A stretch of DNA of 64,000 bases from assembly GCA_905183005.1 (NCBI GenBank), contig CAJJDO010000133.1, positions 245,017-309,016 on the forward strand, in the 5' to 3' direction. The position numbers were made by a program, and so were the translations under genes. Every line of letters starts with the position of its first letter. The first letter of the stretch is position 1. The notes under the pieces were generated by a model, which saw only the letters and a list, made by a program, of their open reading frames with translations, ran no database searches and was not told the origin of the DNA. Below, in pieces: positions 36,834 to 48,355 of the stretch. Source of the stretch: Paramecium pentaurelia. Lineage: Eukaryota > Ciliophora > Oligohymenophorea > Peniculida > Parameciidae.

Positions 36834-37892
36834 ATGATCAGATTTGTTTCTGTATAAATAAAACCCTATCAAAATTAAAACAACCTTGACATTCTTGTTG
36901 ATAACAATGTTTACTAATAATATTTTAATGTTGGTCAAAACTTAGTAATAGAAGCAGAATTCAGAAATACAATAATATAAGAAATGAACCTACGTATATT
37001 ATTATAATATAAATGAAGATATATTTCCTGGTCCTGAGAAGGATATCCTATTCAAATGTTACAATTTAAATGAATTAGATTAAGAATATAAGAGAATTAG
37101 TGGAAAATTAATTAAAATAAGAAATGAAGGGAATTATATTATTTATGCTGCATCAATTAAATCAGAAGTGGTAATTATTACAAATCATCATAGCCATTTA
37201 CTAGATTGACTATAACAATATAAGCAGAGAATAAAGATTCTTTTAAAATATACTATTTTGGTATAAAAGGAAAGAACATAGAAGATGAATTTGATTAATA
37301 AGAAAATAAAGAATAAATGGAAAAAAAAACAATTAAAATGATATTGAAGCCAGGAAGAAAGATATAGAATTTAAATACTAAAATGTTAGATAATACAAAA
37401 ATGACTGCTTTGGAATTCTTAAATCGTGTTAATAGTGGAAAATAAATTAAAAATGTTGAACAGTAATCTAACTTTTAGAATGATAAGATGAAAATTGAAG
37501 AATCTTAATAAAATGAAAGTTTGATTGTAAAAATGTAGGAGGAAGTAAAAGTTAAAGAAGATCTTGAAGATTAATAATATATTATTTTATAAGACGATGA
37601 TGAAAACTCTGTTGAATTGATAGATGAGAAAATAAAAATATAATAAATAGAAAAGAATTATTTTAATAAATAGAAGTGTATCTTAACAAATATTAAACCA
37701 AATTTTAATAATTAAATAAATAATAATTAAGTGAAGATAAGTTCTTAAAATAGATAAATTATAAATTAAGATATTAAGATAGAGTATAATGTATTTCATA
37801 ATATGATAAAATATACAGCATAAGAAATTGATTAATAATTTCTTCAATTTCATAAGACAAGTAATTATATTAATAAATATTTAATTAGTTGA
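36834..37892 (+). CDS. Protein of unknown function
   Basis: Starting at ATG 36834 (MIRFVSVQIKPYQ) and removing introns 36994-37018 (AAG) and 37171-37193 (TAG) gives 336 residues. The first 150 residues look like a folded beta-rich domain (VYQQYFNVGQNLVIEAEF, HIFPGPEKDILFKCYNL, SGKLIKIRNEGNYIIYAAS, VPFTRLTITIQAEN). The rest is polar and likely disordered, with a KPGRKIQNLN segment. The overall order loosely recalls the N-terminal domain of ELL elongation factors, but the match is too weak to name it. The true start may lie further upstream. Confidence 0.6.
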
Positions 37893-37976
37893 GGAAAGTA
37901 AGAATGTTAATGGAAAAAATAGATTAATACACAGATTAAATACATTATAATACTGATTTTTATATTAATATTTGTA

Positions 37977-39775
37977 TCATAAATCATCCTTTTTAATTTA
38001 ACATTTTTGTATTTAAAATTGATAATCTAATTCTTTCCAATTTCTTTTCTTTTATTTAATAAATTTATCTATATTAATAAAATTAAATTAATCTTTCATT
38101 ATTTAATATTTATAATTATTTGCATCATATAAAATTAAAGATGGTACTTATAATTTATATTTCTAAATTAAGAGTTATTAACAATCTTCATATAAAATAA
38201 TCCATATTTATTTATTATTATTGATAGTTTTCATAGATTTAATGAAGACATCTTCATCTACTTAATTGTTTCTGTCAATTATTGTAATAATACATTTAAC
38301 TTGTTCTTGAGTACAAAGGAATTCAAATTCTTTATTATTTTAAGGATATTATTAATTTTGTTTATTCTTTATTTAATGTCTTTAGTATAATTTATCAATA
38401 TATTCTTCTATATTTTAATAATTAAAACTTTCAGTATAATCTATTTAAGCAATTTAACCTTCATTAATTTCTAAACTAGTAATAAAAGGTACTTTATCAA
38501 CAGTAAATTATTTTTTAATTGTATCATCTGGATCATAAATGATATGAAATTAAAAAATTTTCTTATATTCTTATTTATTAGCAAATGTTAATGCCCATAA
38601 TAAATGACATTTATTATAATTTTTTTTATTAAAAAACCATACATTCACAATTTATTTAGTTGTAATTAATGATTTAATATCTTAAAGTAATTAAAGAGAA
38701 TCTGTATTAACATTATATTTTAAAAAGTCAATCATTTCTACACATAATTCTAAAGTGTTTTAATTATTTATATATATTGGATTCTTTTTAGATGAAAAAG
38801 GATAAATTAATAATTATTATTAACTAGAATTATCCATTATATTATATACACTAAATATACCTTTCATATCTGAAATAACATTATTCAATCTTTAATGATT
38901 ATTAATAGAAAGTAAGATCCATTAATTATCAAAATTTATATTTTAAATTGAAGTTATATTTTTTATTAAAGTTGAATTGATATTTCTAGATGAATCCAAA
39001 GTCTTAAAAATCCTTTAGGTCTTAGAATATTTAAATAAATTATACACTTGCAAAAACTGATAAATATGCTCTCAAACTTTCATATTGTTTAGCACCATTG
39101 TAAGTTTGTTCAACATATTATCCATTAATTAATTTTAGAATAACTAGATCATTATTCAATAATCTAGGATTAACAATAGCAAACTAATAAAATATGTATA
39201 TTTTACATCTAATCTATCTCTGAATTTTTATGTAATACCATACCACCAAATAGGTTTAGTTGCTATTCTAGTTAATACTTTGTTTAATCTTTTATCATTT
39301 AAGAATTATTCATATTATTGTTCATCATTAATCAATTCCCAAAATTATGGACTATTTTCTAAGAATCCTTCCTTTAGTGCTGGTAATGAGAAATTAGTTA
39401 TTAATTTTTAGATTGGTTAAATTGGACCTTTTGTAGGATCAGAATCAGCAGGTGGTATCAAATACATAGCAAATGGTAAACTTTCTTTATATTAACAAGC
39501 AGGCAAATGATTTAATTCTTCTTTAGAAATTTGATCACAATTAATTACTTGGATCTTTTTAACTGTAGAATTTGTATTATTACATTAAGTATATCCATCA
39601 TAGTAGTTGAATGTTATTCTAAGATTTTCAAAGCTTTGTCTGATTCTTCTGAATCTTCTTTAATAAACATCATTAAAGATAAATGATCTGGATCATCTTG
39701 AATGGTTTTTAAAGCTTACTGATATGTGGTTGGTATAATTGCTTTGATATTAACAATTAAAAGTATCAAAAACAT
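37977..39775 (-). CDS. Secretory-pathway protein, probably thioredoxin-like
   Basis: The N-terminus MFLILLIVNIKAIIPTTYQ looks like a signal peptide. The next segment, LSLMMFIKEDSEESD, resembles the first strand and helix of a thioredoxin fold but lacks CxxC. Later blocks such as IVNVWFFNKKNYNKC and IFQFHIIYDPDD, VDKVPFITSLEINEG, and VPSLILYDANN fit repeated thioredoxin-like domains, as in DNAJC16-type ER proteins. Introns at 39184-39206 (TAG) and 39021-39045 (AAG). Near 39660 the frame must shift: either a 29-nt CAG-ended intron or one missing base fits. Length is therefore 573-583 residues. The family call is tentative. Confidence 0.65.
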
Positions 39776-39841
39776 ATTTTAATATTTGTATATTGATAAA
39801 AATTAAACTTGATTAATTTGTTAATAATTTTTTTAAATATA

Positions 39842-40132
39842 ATGGAAGAAGAAGAAACTTAAAATTTATAATTAAGGGATTCAGATGATGAAGAGAATCT
39901 AATTCCTTAATTTAAAATTATGTCATTAAGAGATGGGAATCATATAAAGGTTTAATTGCAATCTAACAATAGTAATAATAAATCAGATATTAGACTATAA
40001 TAATAATAAAATATTATTGAATAGAAGAATGTGACTAACTATTATTAATAAATTAACTCTTTCCTTTATGATATAAGAAAAGAATATTTAGAAAAATTGG
40101 AAAAATAGAAAAATTAGATAATAGAAGAATGA
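39842..40132 (+). CDS. Small acidic/Gln-rich protein
   Basis: A 96-residue single-exon frame from MEEEETQNLQLRDSDDEEN to a Lys/Gln-rich helix (KEYLEKLEKQKNQII) and TGA. No domain is recognised. It starts 67 bp from the divergent thioredoxin-like gene and ends 45 bp before the GAF gene. It could be a 5' exon of that gene, but no intron joins them. Confidence 0.5.
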
Positions 40133-40177
40133 TAATAATAATAATAATAACAATATATATATATAATAATTATATAA

Positions 40178-42283
40178 ATGAACTGTAATACCTATTTTCT
40201 AGAGAGTAATATTTTACTATTATTTAAAGGACCTAAAATTAAGTTAAACAAAATAAATCAACCATAATGTACACCAAAAAAATAGTGTGAATTTTCAGTT
40301 TAAAAATATATAAAAACTTAACCAGATGAAAGAACAACTACAAATAATTTATCTAGAAGATTGGATTCAAGTTAAGAAACAAATATGGTAATTATATATT
40401 TTAATGAATAGATTCTTGAATAACGACTACATTGGATAGATTAATTAGCTGAATCTCTAAAATCTAATCAATCTTTTGAAGTTGCAAAGATACTTTAAAG
40501 TTTATAATAAATGGCTGTAACATTAAAATAAGCTTCAAAAAATGAAATTGAGTTGAATCAAAAAAATAAGTTATTAAATAAAAGTACTTTAGAAACTATT
40601 TCATAAAAATAAATTATTCAATAACTTAAAGAATAATAAGTATAATTAATATAATAATTTATAGAATCATTTTAAATAAGATAATTTAGATTAATCTAAG
40701 AAATTACATTTAACTTAAATGGAATAATAAAAGTTATAAAGAGATTATCTTTATTAGAAATAATTATGTGAAGAATATTATAAGAAAGTTCGTAGTCTTG
40801 AAAAAAGAATAGAGATGATTTTAGAAAAGAATTTATCTACTCATCAAGATGAATTAAGAATGACATTATCAGAATTAGTTAAGGATAATGAATAATTAAA
40901 ACGTAATGTTATCAAAAGAGAAAAAGAAATTGAGAGATTAAAAGAATTAAATTAAAAATTAATTTAATAAAATAATAGATTATCTAAAAAATTGGATAAT
41001 TTAAAAACTAAAAGAGTAGGAGCTAAATCAGATAATATTGTATTTGAAGAAAATTATATAAATAATTATGTTTTTGATCCAAATTAATTACCTTAAAGTT
41101 TAGAATTTAGATTAAGTTAATTAACTTCTGAATAAAATGATTTTTTAATAGATTTAATTGAACATGGTGCTGATGTATTCACAAATTAAGTTATATAATT
41201 AGAAAATATGTAATAAAGAAAAGATTTAATTAATTTAATTGCAAGTAATTATTTATAATTATAAAGATTAATTTATAAGTTAAAGAGAATTTAGTGAAAA
41301 AATTAATTAAATTATGAATGAATTCATTACATTAATAAGTTATAGAAATATTAAAGATTTCTAAATACATGTAAGTAAAGGATTTAAAATAATATTTTAA
41401 ACTGAAACTGTTCATTTATGGATTATAGATGGTATGACATGTAAAGCTTACACTCATGATGCTAATGGATAATAATAAGTAGCATTATTGACAGAAGGTG
41501 TATTCTAAAAAATTGTTTATGAAAATTTTGGAATCAAAAGTCCTTCTAAGGAATAATAACTTTTATACATAACTGAAGGATCTAAAGTTTATGGTAAAAA
41601 CTTTTTATTATTACCAATAATGATGAATACAAAAAAACCATGTGGTTTATTAGAAGTATAAATATTTATATCTATTATAGATATAAAATATTAATGATGA
41701 GATGATAATAGATATGTAATACTATGGATTATTAGTAAATATGTTAAGTAAATCAGTTATAACAAGTATCCTTAGTTATGATGCATTATATAAGGAATTA
41801 AAATATCAAGATTTATTTTATTCTTCATTTTTAAAATTAAGTTAATCTACTAATTTTGAAGATTTTGAAATGAAAATCTAAGATTCAGCTTATAGTATAT
41901 TTTAAATAGCATAAACTACTTTAATACATGTAGAAAATAATCAATTCAAAAAAAAAGGATAATATTATGATATAAGATCAGGATGTGCATATTAAGTGTA
42001 TAAATCACAAAGACCATAAATTCTAACTTCGATTACAAAACATTTAAATTTTGATGAGAATATTGACATATCATCAATATTACCTGTATTTGCAGGTCCA
42101 ATAATTAAAGATAATTAAGTAGTTGCAATTTTGTAATTTATTTTGAAAAAAAAGAAACTTCAAGATCAACATCCATTTGGATTATAAATTTAAATAGGAT
42201 TTAAAGTAAACTCAATTGATGAAGATGCTTAAAAATTTTATGATCTTGTAAGCAAAGCTTATTGCATTGCTTTTAGAAAATGA
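40178..42283 (+). CDS. Coiled-coil plus GAF-domain protein
   Basis: The product is about 669 residues with introns at 40388-40411 (in frame), 40733-40757, 41245-41266 (AAG) and 41656-41680. Residues of about 60-330 are coiled coil (for example RLKELNQKLIQQNNRLSKKL). Two GAF-like domains follow. The first reads FKIIFQTETVHLWIIDGMT, then GVFQKIVYENFGI, YITEGSKVYGKNFLLLPI and KKPCGLLE. The second begins around YYDIRSGCAYQVYK and ends SILPVFAGPIIKDNQVVAIL. GAF domains bind cyclic nucleotides or other small ligands. No enzyme domain (cyclase, phosphodiesterase, kinase) is attached, so a sensor or ciliary scaffold is plausible. The NKFDE motif of cyclic-GMP-binding GAFs is not evident. Confidence 0.78.
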
Positions 42284-42343
42284 ATAAATATAGAATATAT
42301 AAAAATAGTGTTTTTTAAAAATTAATGATTATAAATAAATAAG

Positions 42344-43611
42344 TCAAATGTTATTTATTTTATAAAATCTTTGAATATCTAATTAAAATTCTCTTATTAA
42401 TTACTATGGTTATTCATGAATTTATTTTCTTATATATGTCAAATGAATTCCTATAGTATGAAAAGTTATTTCTTCCCTTTTATAATATATTAATAATATA
42501 TACTTCTTAAGAATTTTTGTTAATAAATGAAAACCAGCAAAGTATAATTTATTTACAATACTGATAACAGAATCTTCTTTATTAATAAGTTAATTCAATT
42601 TATTATCTTTTAGACTAACTAAAACAAATGTTGTAATATTTATTAGAGTAATACTAAATGGTATTTTGATATCTTGAAAAATCTTTAGTGCTTACTTTAT
42701 ATATATTTTATATTCTGATATGAAAGCAAGCATTTATAATAATCCAAGAATACCAGCTCCTCTAAGATCAGTAGTTGGATCTGCACCCTAAAATCCAATC
42801 ATTTCCCAATGAGATCCATATCTTAAACAATAGTCAGTAGACATAAATTGGCAATAAATTGTATAAAGAATTCTAAAATGAGATTCATTATTATCATCAA
42901 ATGATAATTACGACATTAAGCAAACCTTGTTTAGAATTATAATACTTGGTTTTTTTCTTAAATTAGTCTATTACTTTTCAAATGTATACTGAAACATCCA
43001 AATAATTTATCTAAAAAAGATGTCTTTTTTTAGATAAATTAAATCTAGTCTTTAATATCTTAAGAACCTTTTAATTTATCCCAAGCTTCAATAAAGTTAA
43101 TCTATTTGATTTCATTTTTCTTCTTTTCTAAATCCATTATTCTCTCTTTATTAGCTTATTCGAATTCTTCTTCAATTTTACCAATACTTCTTTCTGACAA
43201 TCTAAAAACTTTTTTATCTGGACTTTCTTCTCCTTTATCAATACGTGGTTTCTCATTTTCATCCTCACTAAATTAACATTATTATTTAATAGGTGTCTCA
43301 TTATTGTTTTAATTATTCTATAATGCTATGGTTTTTGCTTTGTCTTTAAGATTATTTAATAAATGTCCATTTCTTTAATTTACATTAGTTCCTTTCTTAT
43401 TTAATTTTTAATTAATTTTTTATCTAGCTTATTCAACATGATCAGTTGATTATTAAAAGACCTATTTATTATCAATATCAAAATCATCATCATCTTTTGC
43501 TTAAGCAGCTGATATTCCAGCCCATTCTGCTACTTCTCCAATTTCATCATCATTATCAATAATATTATGTATATTTCTCTTTTTTTAAATGGCTCTTTAA
43601 TTAGCAATCAT
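42344..43611 (-). CDS. ELMO-domain protein (ELMOD-like)
   Basis: ELMO-domain proteins of the ELMOD group act as GAPs for Arl/Arf GTPases; ELMO1 types work with DOCK. The 406-residue product has an acidic N-terminus, a coiled coil, then the domain: WEMIGFQGADPTTDLRGAGILGL and KIPFSITLINITTFVLVSL. It carries the family block GFQGxDPxTDxRGxGxLGL, but the catalytic Arg of ELMODs must be checked by alignment. The RG in DLRGAG is the likely site. Introns at 42926-42945 (20 nt, AAG, the shortest here) and 42477-42503 (27 nt, AAG, in frame). Its ATG is 11 bp from the divergent EF-hand start. Confidence 0.92.
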
Positions 43612-43622
43612 TATAATAAATA

Positions 43623-44804
43623 ATGAATTAATAAGTAAAAGAACCACTTAATCCAGCAGTTTGTGAAGTATTTTAAAAACTCTTATCTGATGTATTCATT
43701 AAGAAGATATGGAAAGTATGAATTATATATAAAAATAGGAATTTAGAGAATCAGGTAACTTATCAGAAGGTAAAATGACAAAATCTAACTTCACTAAAGA
43801 AATGTTAAAATAACTTAAATTACATGTTAAAAGTAGAGAATATAGTTATATTTCATCTTAATTCTTTTTAATTTTGGCACCTGAAGAATTCACAAGATAT
43901 TAAAATAAAATGAAGAATGATTTTGAAGCAATTGTTGAAAGATCATGTGCTGAATCATATAGATTTGATCCAGATACATAATTGGTTAGAGAACCTGCTT
44001 AAAGAAGAGATAATTAATCAGAAAAACATTAACCACCAGATTAAGCATTTGAAAATTGGTTTAAGTAGAATTATGATTAATAATTTCTTAAATGGTTTGG
44101 AACTAATTATAATTCAGATAAAAAAAAGATGAAGATATCTGCTTTGGATAGTTTATTTGAAAGGTGGTTTAGATCAAATAATGTATAACCAATATTTGAA
44201 AAAGCATAATAAGAGAAATCTTAATAAGAGAAAACATATTTTGAAATTTGGGTTGGTAAGAAATTTGAAACATTATTTGAAAAGTTATTTGAAAGTAATA
44301 TCTAATAATTATTATATAGGATTTTAATTAGAATTTGATGATAAAATTGAAATATAAGATTTAGTATTATCTCTTGGAGTATTAGCAAGAATGGAATTAG
44401 AGAAAAAATTAGAATTGATATTTGATTTAAGTGATGTTGATGAAGATGGATGTTTATCTATTGATGATATATAATAAATGATTAAAAGAATAGAAAAGAA
44501 TTTTACAAGAGAAACATCACTTATTACTAGTGATTCATAAGCATTATAAAATGAATTGGCATTTAAAAGAGCTATGAGAAAGTTTTCATGGGCAACTATT
44601 AAAATGGATAAATAAATTGAAATTAAAAATGATGAATTAGGTTTAATTGAAGGTAAAAAATTTTTAGATTCTCTAAAATAAAATAAAATGTTATTTGAAA
44701 CATTTTTACCTGGTTAATTATTATTATATGATGTTTTAATGACAGATTAAGGAGAAAAAGAGTTTTAAATATAAGAAATTGATAATAAAATTTTAGATGA
44801 AAAT
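43623..44804 (+). CDS. EF-hand protein, 5' part, cut by an assembly gap
   Basis: From ATG at 43623 (MNQQVKEPLNPAVCEVF), with introns 43716-43738 and 44295-44319, the frame runs 378 codons into the N-run. A helical N-terminal region is followed by LSLGVLARMELEKKLELIFD, DVDEDGCLSIDDI (a canonical calcium-binding EF loop with Asp at 1, 3, 5, Gly 6 and acidic 12) and a partner helix. A second, weaker EF site may lie near ATIKMDKQIEIKNDELG. The 3' part is at 45109-46578; joined at the repeat they give about 570 residues. Calcium sensing in cilia or cortex is inference. Two base differences separate this copy from the second. Confidence 0.8.
43790..44804 (+). repeat. First copy of a 1,015-bp duplication flanking the N-gap
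   Basis: This matches 45109-46123 with an offset of 1319. It begins where the second copy begins and ends at the first N. I see at least two substitutions (near 44145 and 44163 against 45464 and 45482, both g here and a there), so the two copies may come from different alleles or paralogues. Confidence 0.93.
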
Positions 44805-45108
44805 NNNNNNNNNNNNNNNNNNNNNNNNNNNNNNNNNNNNNNNNNNNNNNNNNNNNNNNNNNNNNNNNNNNNNNNNNNNNNNNNNNNNNNNNNNNNNNNN
44901 NNNNNNNNNNNNNNNNNNNNNNNNNNNNNNNNNNNNNNNNNNNNNNNNNNNNNNNNNNNNNNNNNNNNNNNNNNNNNNNNNNNNNNNNNNNNNNNNNNNN
45001 NNNNNNNNNNNNNNNNNNNNNNNNNNNNNNNNNNNNNNNNNNNNNNNNNNNNNNNNNNNNNNNNNNNNNNNNNNNNNNNNNNNNNNNNNNNNNNNNNNNN
45101 NNNNNNNN
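44805..45108. other. Assembly gap (304 N)
   Basis: The bases are unknown. The flanking duplication suggests the gap size is not real and that the two contigs overlap. Nothing can be annotated here. Confidence 0.98.
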
Positions 45109-46123
45109 TTCACTAAAGAAATGTTAAAATAACTTAAATTACATGTTAAAAGTAGAGAATATAGTTATATTTCATCTTAATTCTTTTTAATTTTGGCACC
45201 TGAAGAATTCACAAGATATTAAAATAAAATGAAGAATGATTTTGAAGCAATTGTTGAAAGATCATGTGCTGAATCATATAGATTTGATCCAGATACATAA
45301 TTGGTTAGAGAACCTGCTTAAAGAAGAGATAATTAATCAGAAAAACATTAACCACCAGATTAAGCATTTGAAAATTGGTTTAAGTAGAATTATGATTAAT
45401 AATTTCTTAAATGGTTTGGAACTAATTATAATTCAGATAAAAAAAAGATGAAGATATCTGCTTTAGATAGTTTATTTGAAAGATGGTTTAGATCAAATAA
45501 TGTATAACCAATATTTGAAAAAGCATAATAAGAGAAATCTTAATAAGAGAAAACATATTTTGAAATTTGGGTTGGTAAGAAATTTGAAACATTATTTGAA
45601 AAGTTATTTGAAAGTAATATCTAATAATTATTATATAGGATTTTAATTAGAATTTGATGATAAAATTGAAATATAAGATTTAGTATTATCTCTTGGAGTA
45701 TTAGCAAGAATGGAATTAGAGAAAAAATTAGAATTGATATTTGATTTAAGTGATGTTGATGAAGATGGATGTTTATCTATTGATGATATATAATAAATGA
45801 TTAAAAGAATAGAAAAGAATTTTACAAGAGAAACATCACTTATTACTAGTGATTCATAAGCATTATAAAATGAATTGGCATTTAAAAGAGCTATGAGAAA
45901 GTTTTCATGGGCAACTATTAAAATGGATAAATAAATTGAAATTAAAAATGATGAATTAGGTTTAATTGAAGGTAAAAAATTTTTAGATTCTCTAAAATAA
46001 AATAAAATGTTATTTGAAACATTTTTACCTGGTTAATTATTATTATATGATGTTTTAATGACAGATTAAGGAGAAAAAGAGTTTTAAATATAAGAAATTG
46101 ATAATAAAATTTTAGATGAAAAT
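45109..46123 (+). repeat. Second copy of the 1,015-bp duplication
   Basis: This is the counterpart of 43790-44804, starting immediately after the N-run and continuing into unique sequence. Confidence 0.93.
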
Positions 46124-46578
46124 TAATAATTCTTTAAATAAGAACTTAAAAGAGAAGAACCTAAAAAAGAAGATACTAAAAAAGAAGAGTAGGTTGGATA
46201 ATTTGAATTATTTAGAAAAGAAATACATGCACAATTAAGAAATAATTATAAAGATAAGTAAATAATAATATTAATTATATAGATTATCTAAATAATATTT
46301 ATAAGAACATAAAGGTTAAGTTAGATATCCAGGTAAAATGGAAGTTGTTTAAGTTGGTAACTAAGCAAAAAGAGTTCCTAAATTAGAAAAATTTGAAGAG
46401 AAAAAAGAGGCTAAAAAGGAAAAAGAAGATACTTAATAAAATCAATAAAAATAAAATAATATCGAATCTCATGGTATTAATAATATATTTATAATAAGAA
46501 AAAAGATTGAAGGACATGAGAGAACAAAGATAGTAATGGAATATAGAGAGTATATTAAAAGATTACAAAGCTGTATGA
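45109..46578 (+). CDS. EF-hand protein, 3' part (lacks its 5' end)
   Basis: The frame enters from the gap at FTKEMLKQLKLHV and runs to TGA at 46576-46578. Introns: 45614-45638, 46258-46282 and 46474-46498 (AAG). It repeats the helical and EF-hand region of the first copy. It then adds a Lys/Glu-rich tail (KREEPKKEDTKKEEQ, RYPGKMEVVQVGNQAKRVP) and ends with the basic helix HEKRLKDMREQRQQWNI and ILKDYKAV. The AAG-ended intron is needed to reach this end, and without it the frame runs into a hydrophobic, low-quality read of the intergenic region. This part plus 43623-43789 is the best model of the real gene. Confidence 0.8.
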
Positions 46579-47297
46579 ATTATTATTATTTTATTCTTAT
46601 ATATTTTAATATTTATAATATTGTTTATATCTCAACCCTTAATAATGTTAATCTATTAGAAATTTTATTTAAAACAATAATTATGTTCATAAATCCATAT
46701 AAATTTTTATATAATTATGTAAACTTAGATGCGTGCAGTTGTTTTGGAAGGCCCAGGTTAAGAACCTGTAGTCAAAGAAATTCCAATCCCTACACCATAA
46801 TCAGGCTAAGTTTTAATCAAAGTAGACTCTGCCCCTATCAATCCTTCTGATATAGCTTTTTTACATGGGGCTTATTCAAGTGGTAAACAATTTCCATGTG
46901 TTCCAGGATTTGAAGGTTCTGGGACTGTTATTGCTAATGGGTATAATTGAATGCAATAATTTAGAGGAGGAATTATGGGATGGAGATTAGTAGGAAAAAG
47001 AGTGGCTTTCTATTCATAATCTTAATTTGGAACATATGGTGAATATAGTGTGGCAGATGCTTTGGGTTGTTTAGAATTAGATAATGATATCACATTATAA
47101 GAGGCTTGTTGTTCATTTGTTAATCCATTGACTGTGATTTCAATGTTAGAAGTAGCAAAAGAACATAAAACTTAAGCTGTTGTTCATACAGCAGCTGCTT
47201 CTTAATTAGGCAGAATGATGATTAGACACTTTTAAGCTAATGGTGTTAGAGTTATAAATATAATAAGAAGAGATGCTTAAGTAGATATGTTGAAAAA
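46241..47297 (+). repeat. First copy of a 1,057-bp overlap at the N-join 47298
   Basis: This matches 47299-48355 with offset 1058 and no difference seen. It covers the end of the EF-hand gene and the first two-thirds of the oxidoreductase gene. Confidence 0.95.
46729..47297 (+). pseudogene. False partial copy of the MDR oxidoreductase gene
   Basis: This is identical to the first 569 bp of the full gene at 47787, including its first intron (46941-46964), and is cut by the N at 47298. It is an assembly duplicate. Confidence 0.9.
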
Positions 47298-47298
47298 N

Positions 47299-48355
47299 AA
47301 TAATTATAAAGATAAGTAAATAATAATATTAATTATATAGATTATCTAAATAATATTTATAAGAACATAAAGGTTAAGTTAGATATCCAGGTAAAATGGA
47401 AGTTGTTTAAGTTGGTAACTAAGCAAAAAGAGTTCCTAAATTAGAAAAATTTGAAGAGAAAAAAGAGGCTAAAAAGGAAAAAGAAGATACTTAATAAAAT
47501 CAATAAAAATAAAATAATATCGAATCTCATGGTATTAATAATATATTTATAATAAGAAAAAAGATTGAAGGACATGAGAGAACAAAGATAGTAATGGAAT
47601 ATAGAGAGTATATTAAAAGATTACAAAGCTGTATGAATTATTATTATTTTATTCTTATATATTTTAATATTTATAATATTGTTTATATCTCAACCCTTAA
47701 TAATGTTAATCTATTAGAAATTTTATTTAAAACAATAATTATGTTCATAAATCCATATAAATTTTTATATAATTATGTAAACTTAGATGCGTGCAGTTGT
47801 TTTGGAAGGCCCAGGTTAAGAACCTGTAGTCAAAGAAATTCCAATCCCTACACCATAATCAGGCTAAGTTTTAATCAAAGTAGACTCTGCCCCTATCAAT
47901 CCTTCTGATATAGCTTTTTTACATGGGGCTTATTCAAGTGGTAAACAATTTCCATGTGTTCCAGGATTTGAAGGTTCTGGGACTGTTATTGCTAATGGGT
48001 ATAATTGAATGCAATAATTTAGAGGAGGAATTATGGGATGGAGATTAGTAGGAAAAAGAGTGGCTTTCTATTCATAATCTTAATTTGGAACATATGGTGA
48101 ATATAGTGTGGCAGATGCTTTGGGTTGTTTAGAATTAGATAATGATATCACATTATAAGAGGCTTGTTGTTCATTTGTTAATCCATTGACTGTGATTTCA
48201 ATGTTAGAAGTAGCAAAAGAACATAAAACTTAAGCTGTTGTTCATACAGCAGCTGCTTCTTAATTAGGCAGAATGATGATTAGACACTTTTAAGCTAATG
48301 GTGTTAGAGTTATAAATATAATAAGAAGAGATGCTTAAGTAGATATGTTGAAAAA
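47299..48355 (+). repeat. Second copy of the 1,057-bp overlap
   Basis: This is the counterpart of 46241-47297. Positions 47299-47636 repeat the 3' end of the EF-hand gene and are not a separate gene. Confidence 0.95.

Noticed and set aside
44793..45132. Open frames made of unknown residues
   Set aside because: They are produced by the N-run and carry no information.
46536..46850. Plus-strand 104-codon frame (repeated at 47594-47908)
   Set aside because: It starts in the last exon of the EF-hand gene, runs across the intergenic region and reads into the oxidoreductase in the wrong frame. The true EF-hand stop is at 46576-46578.
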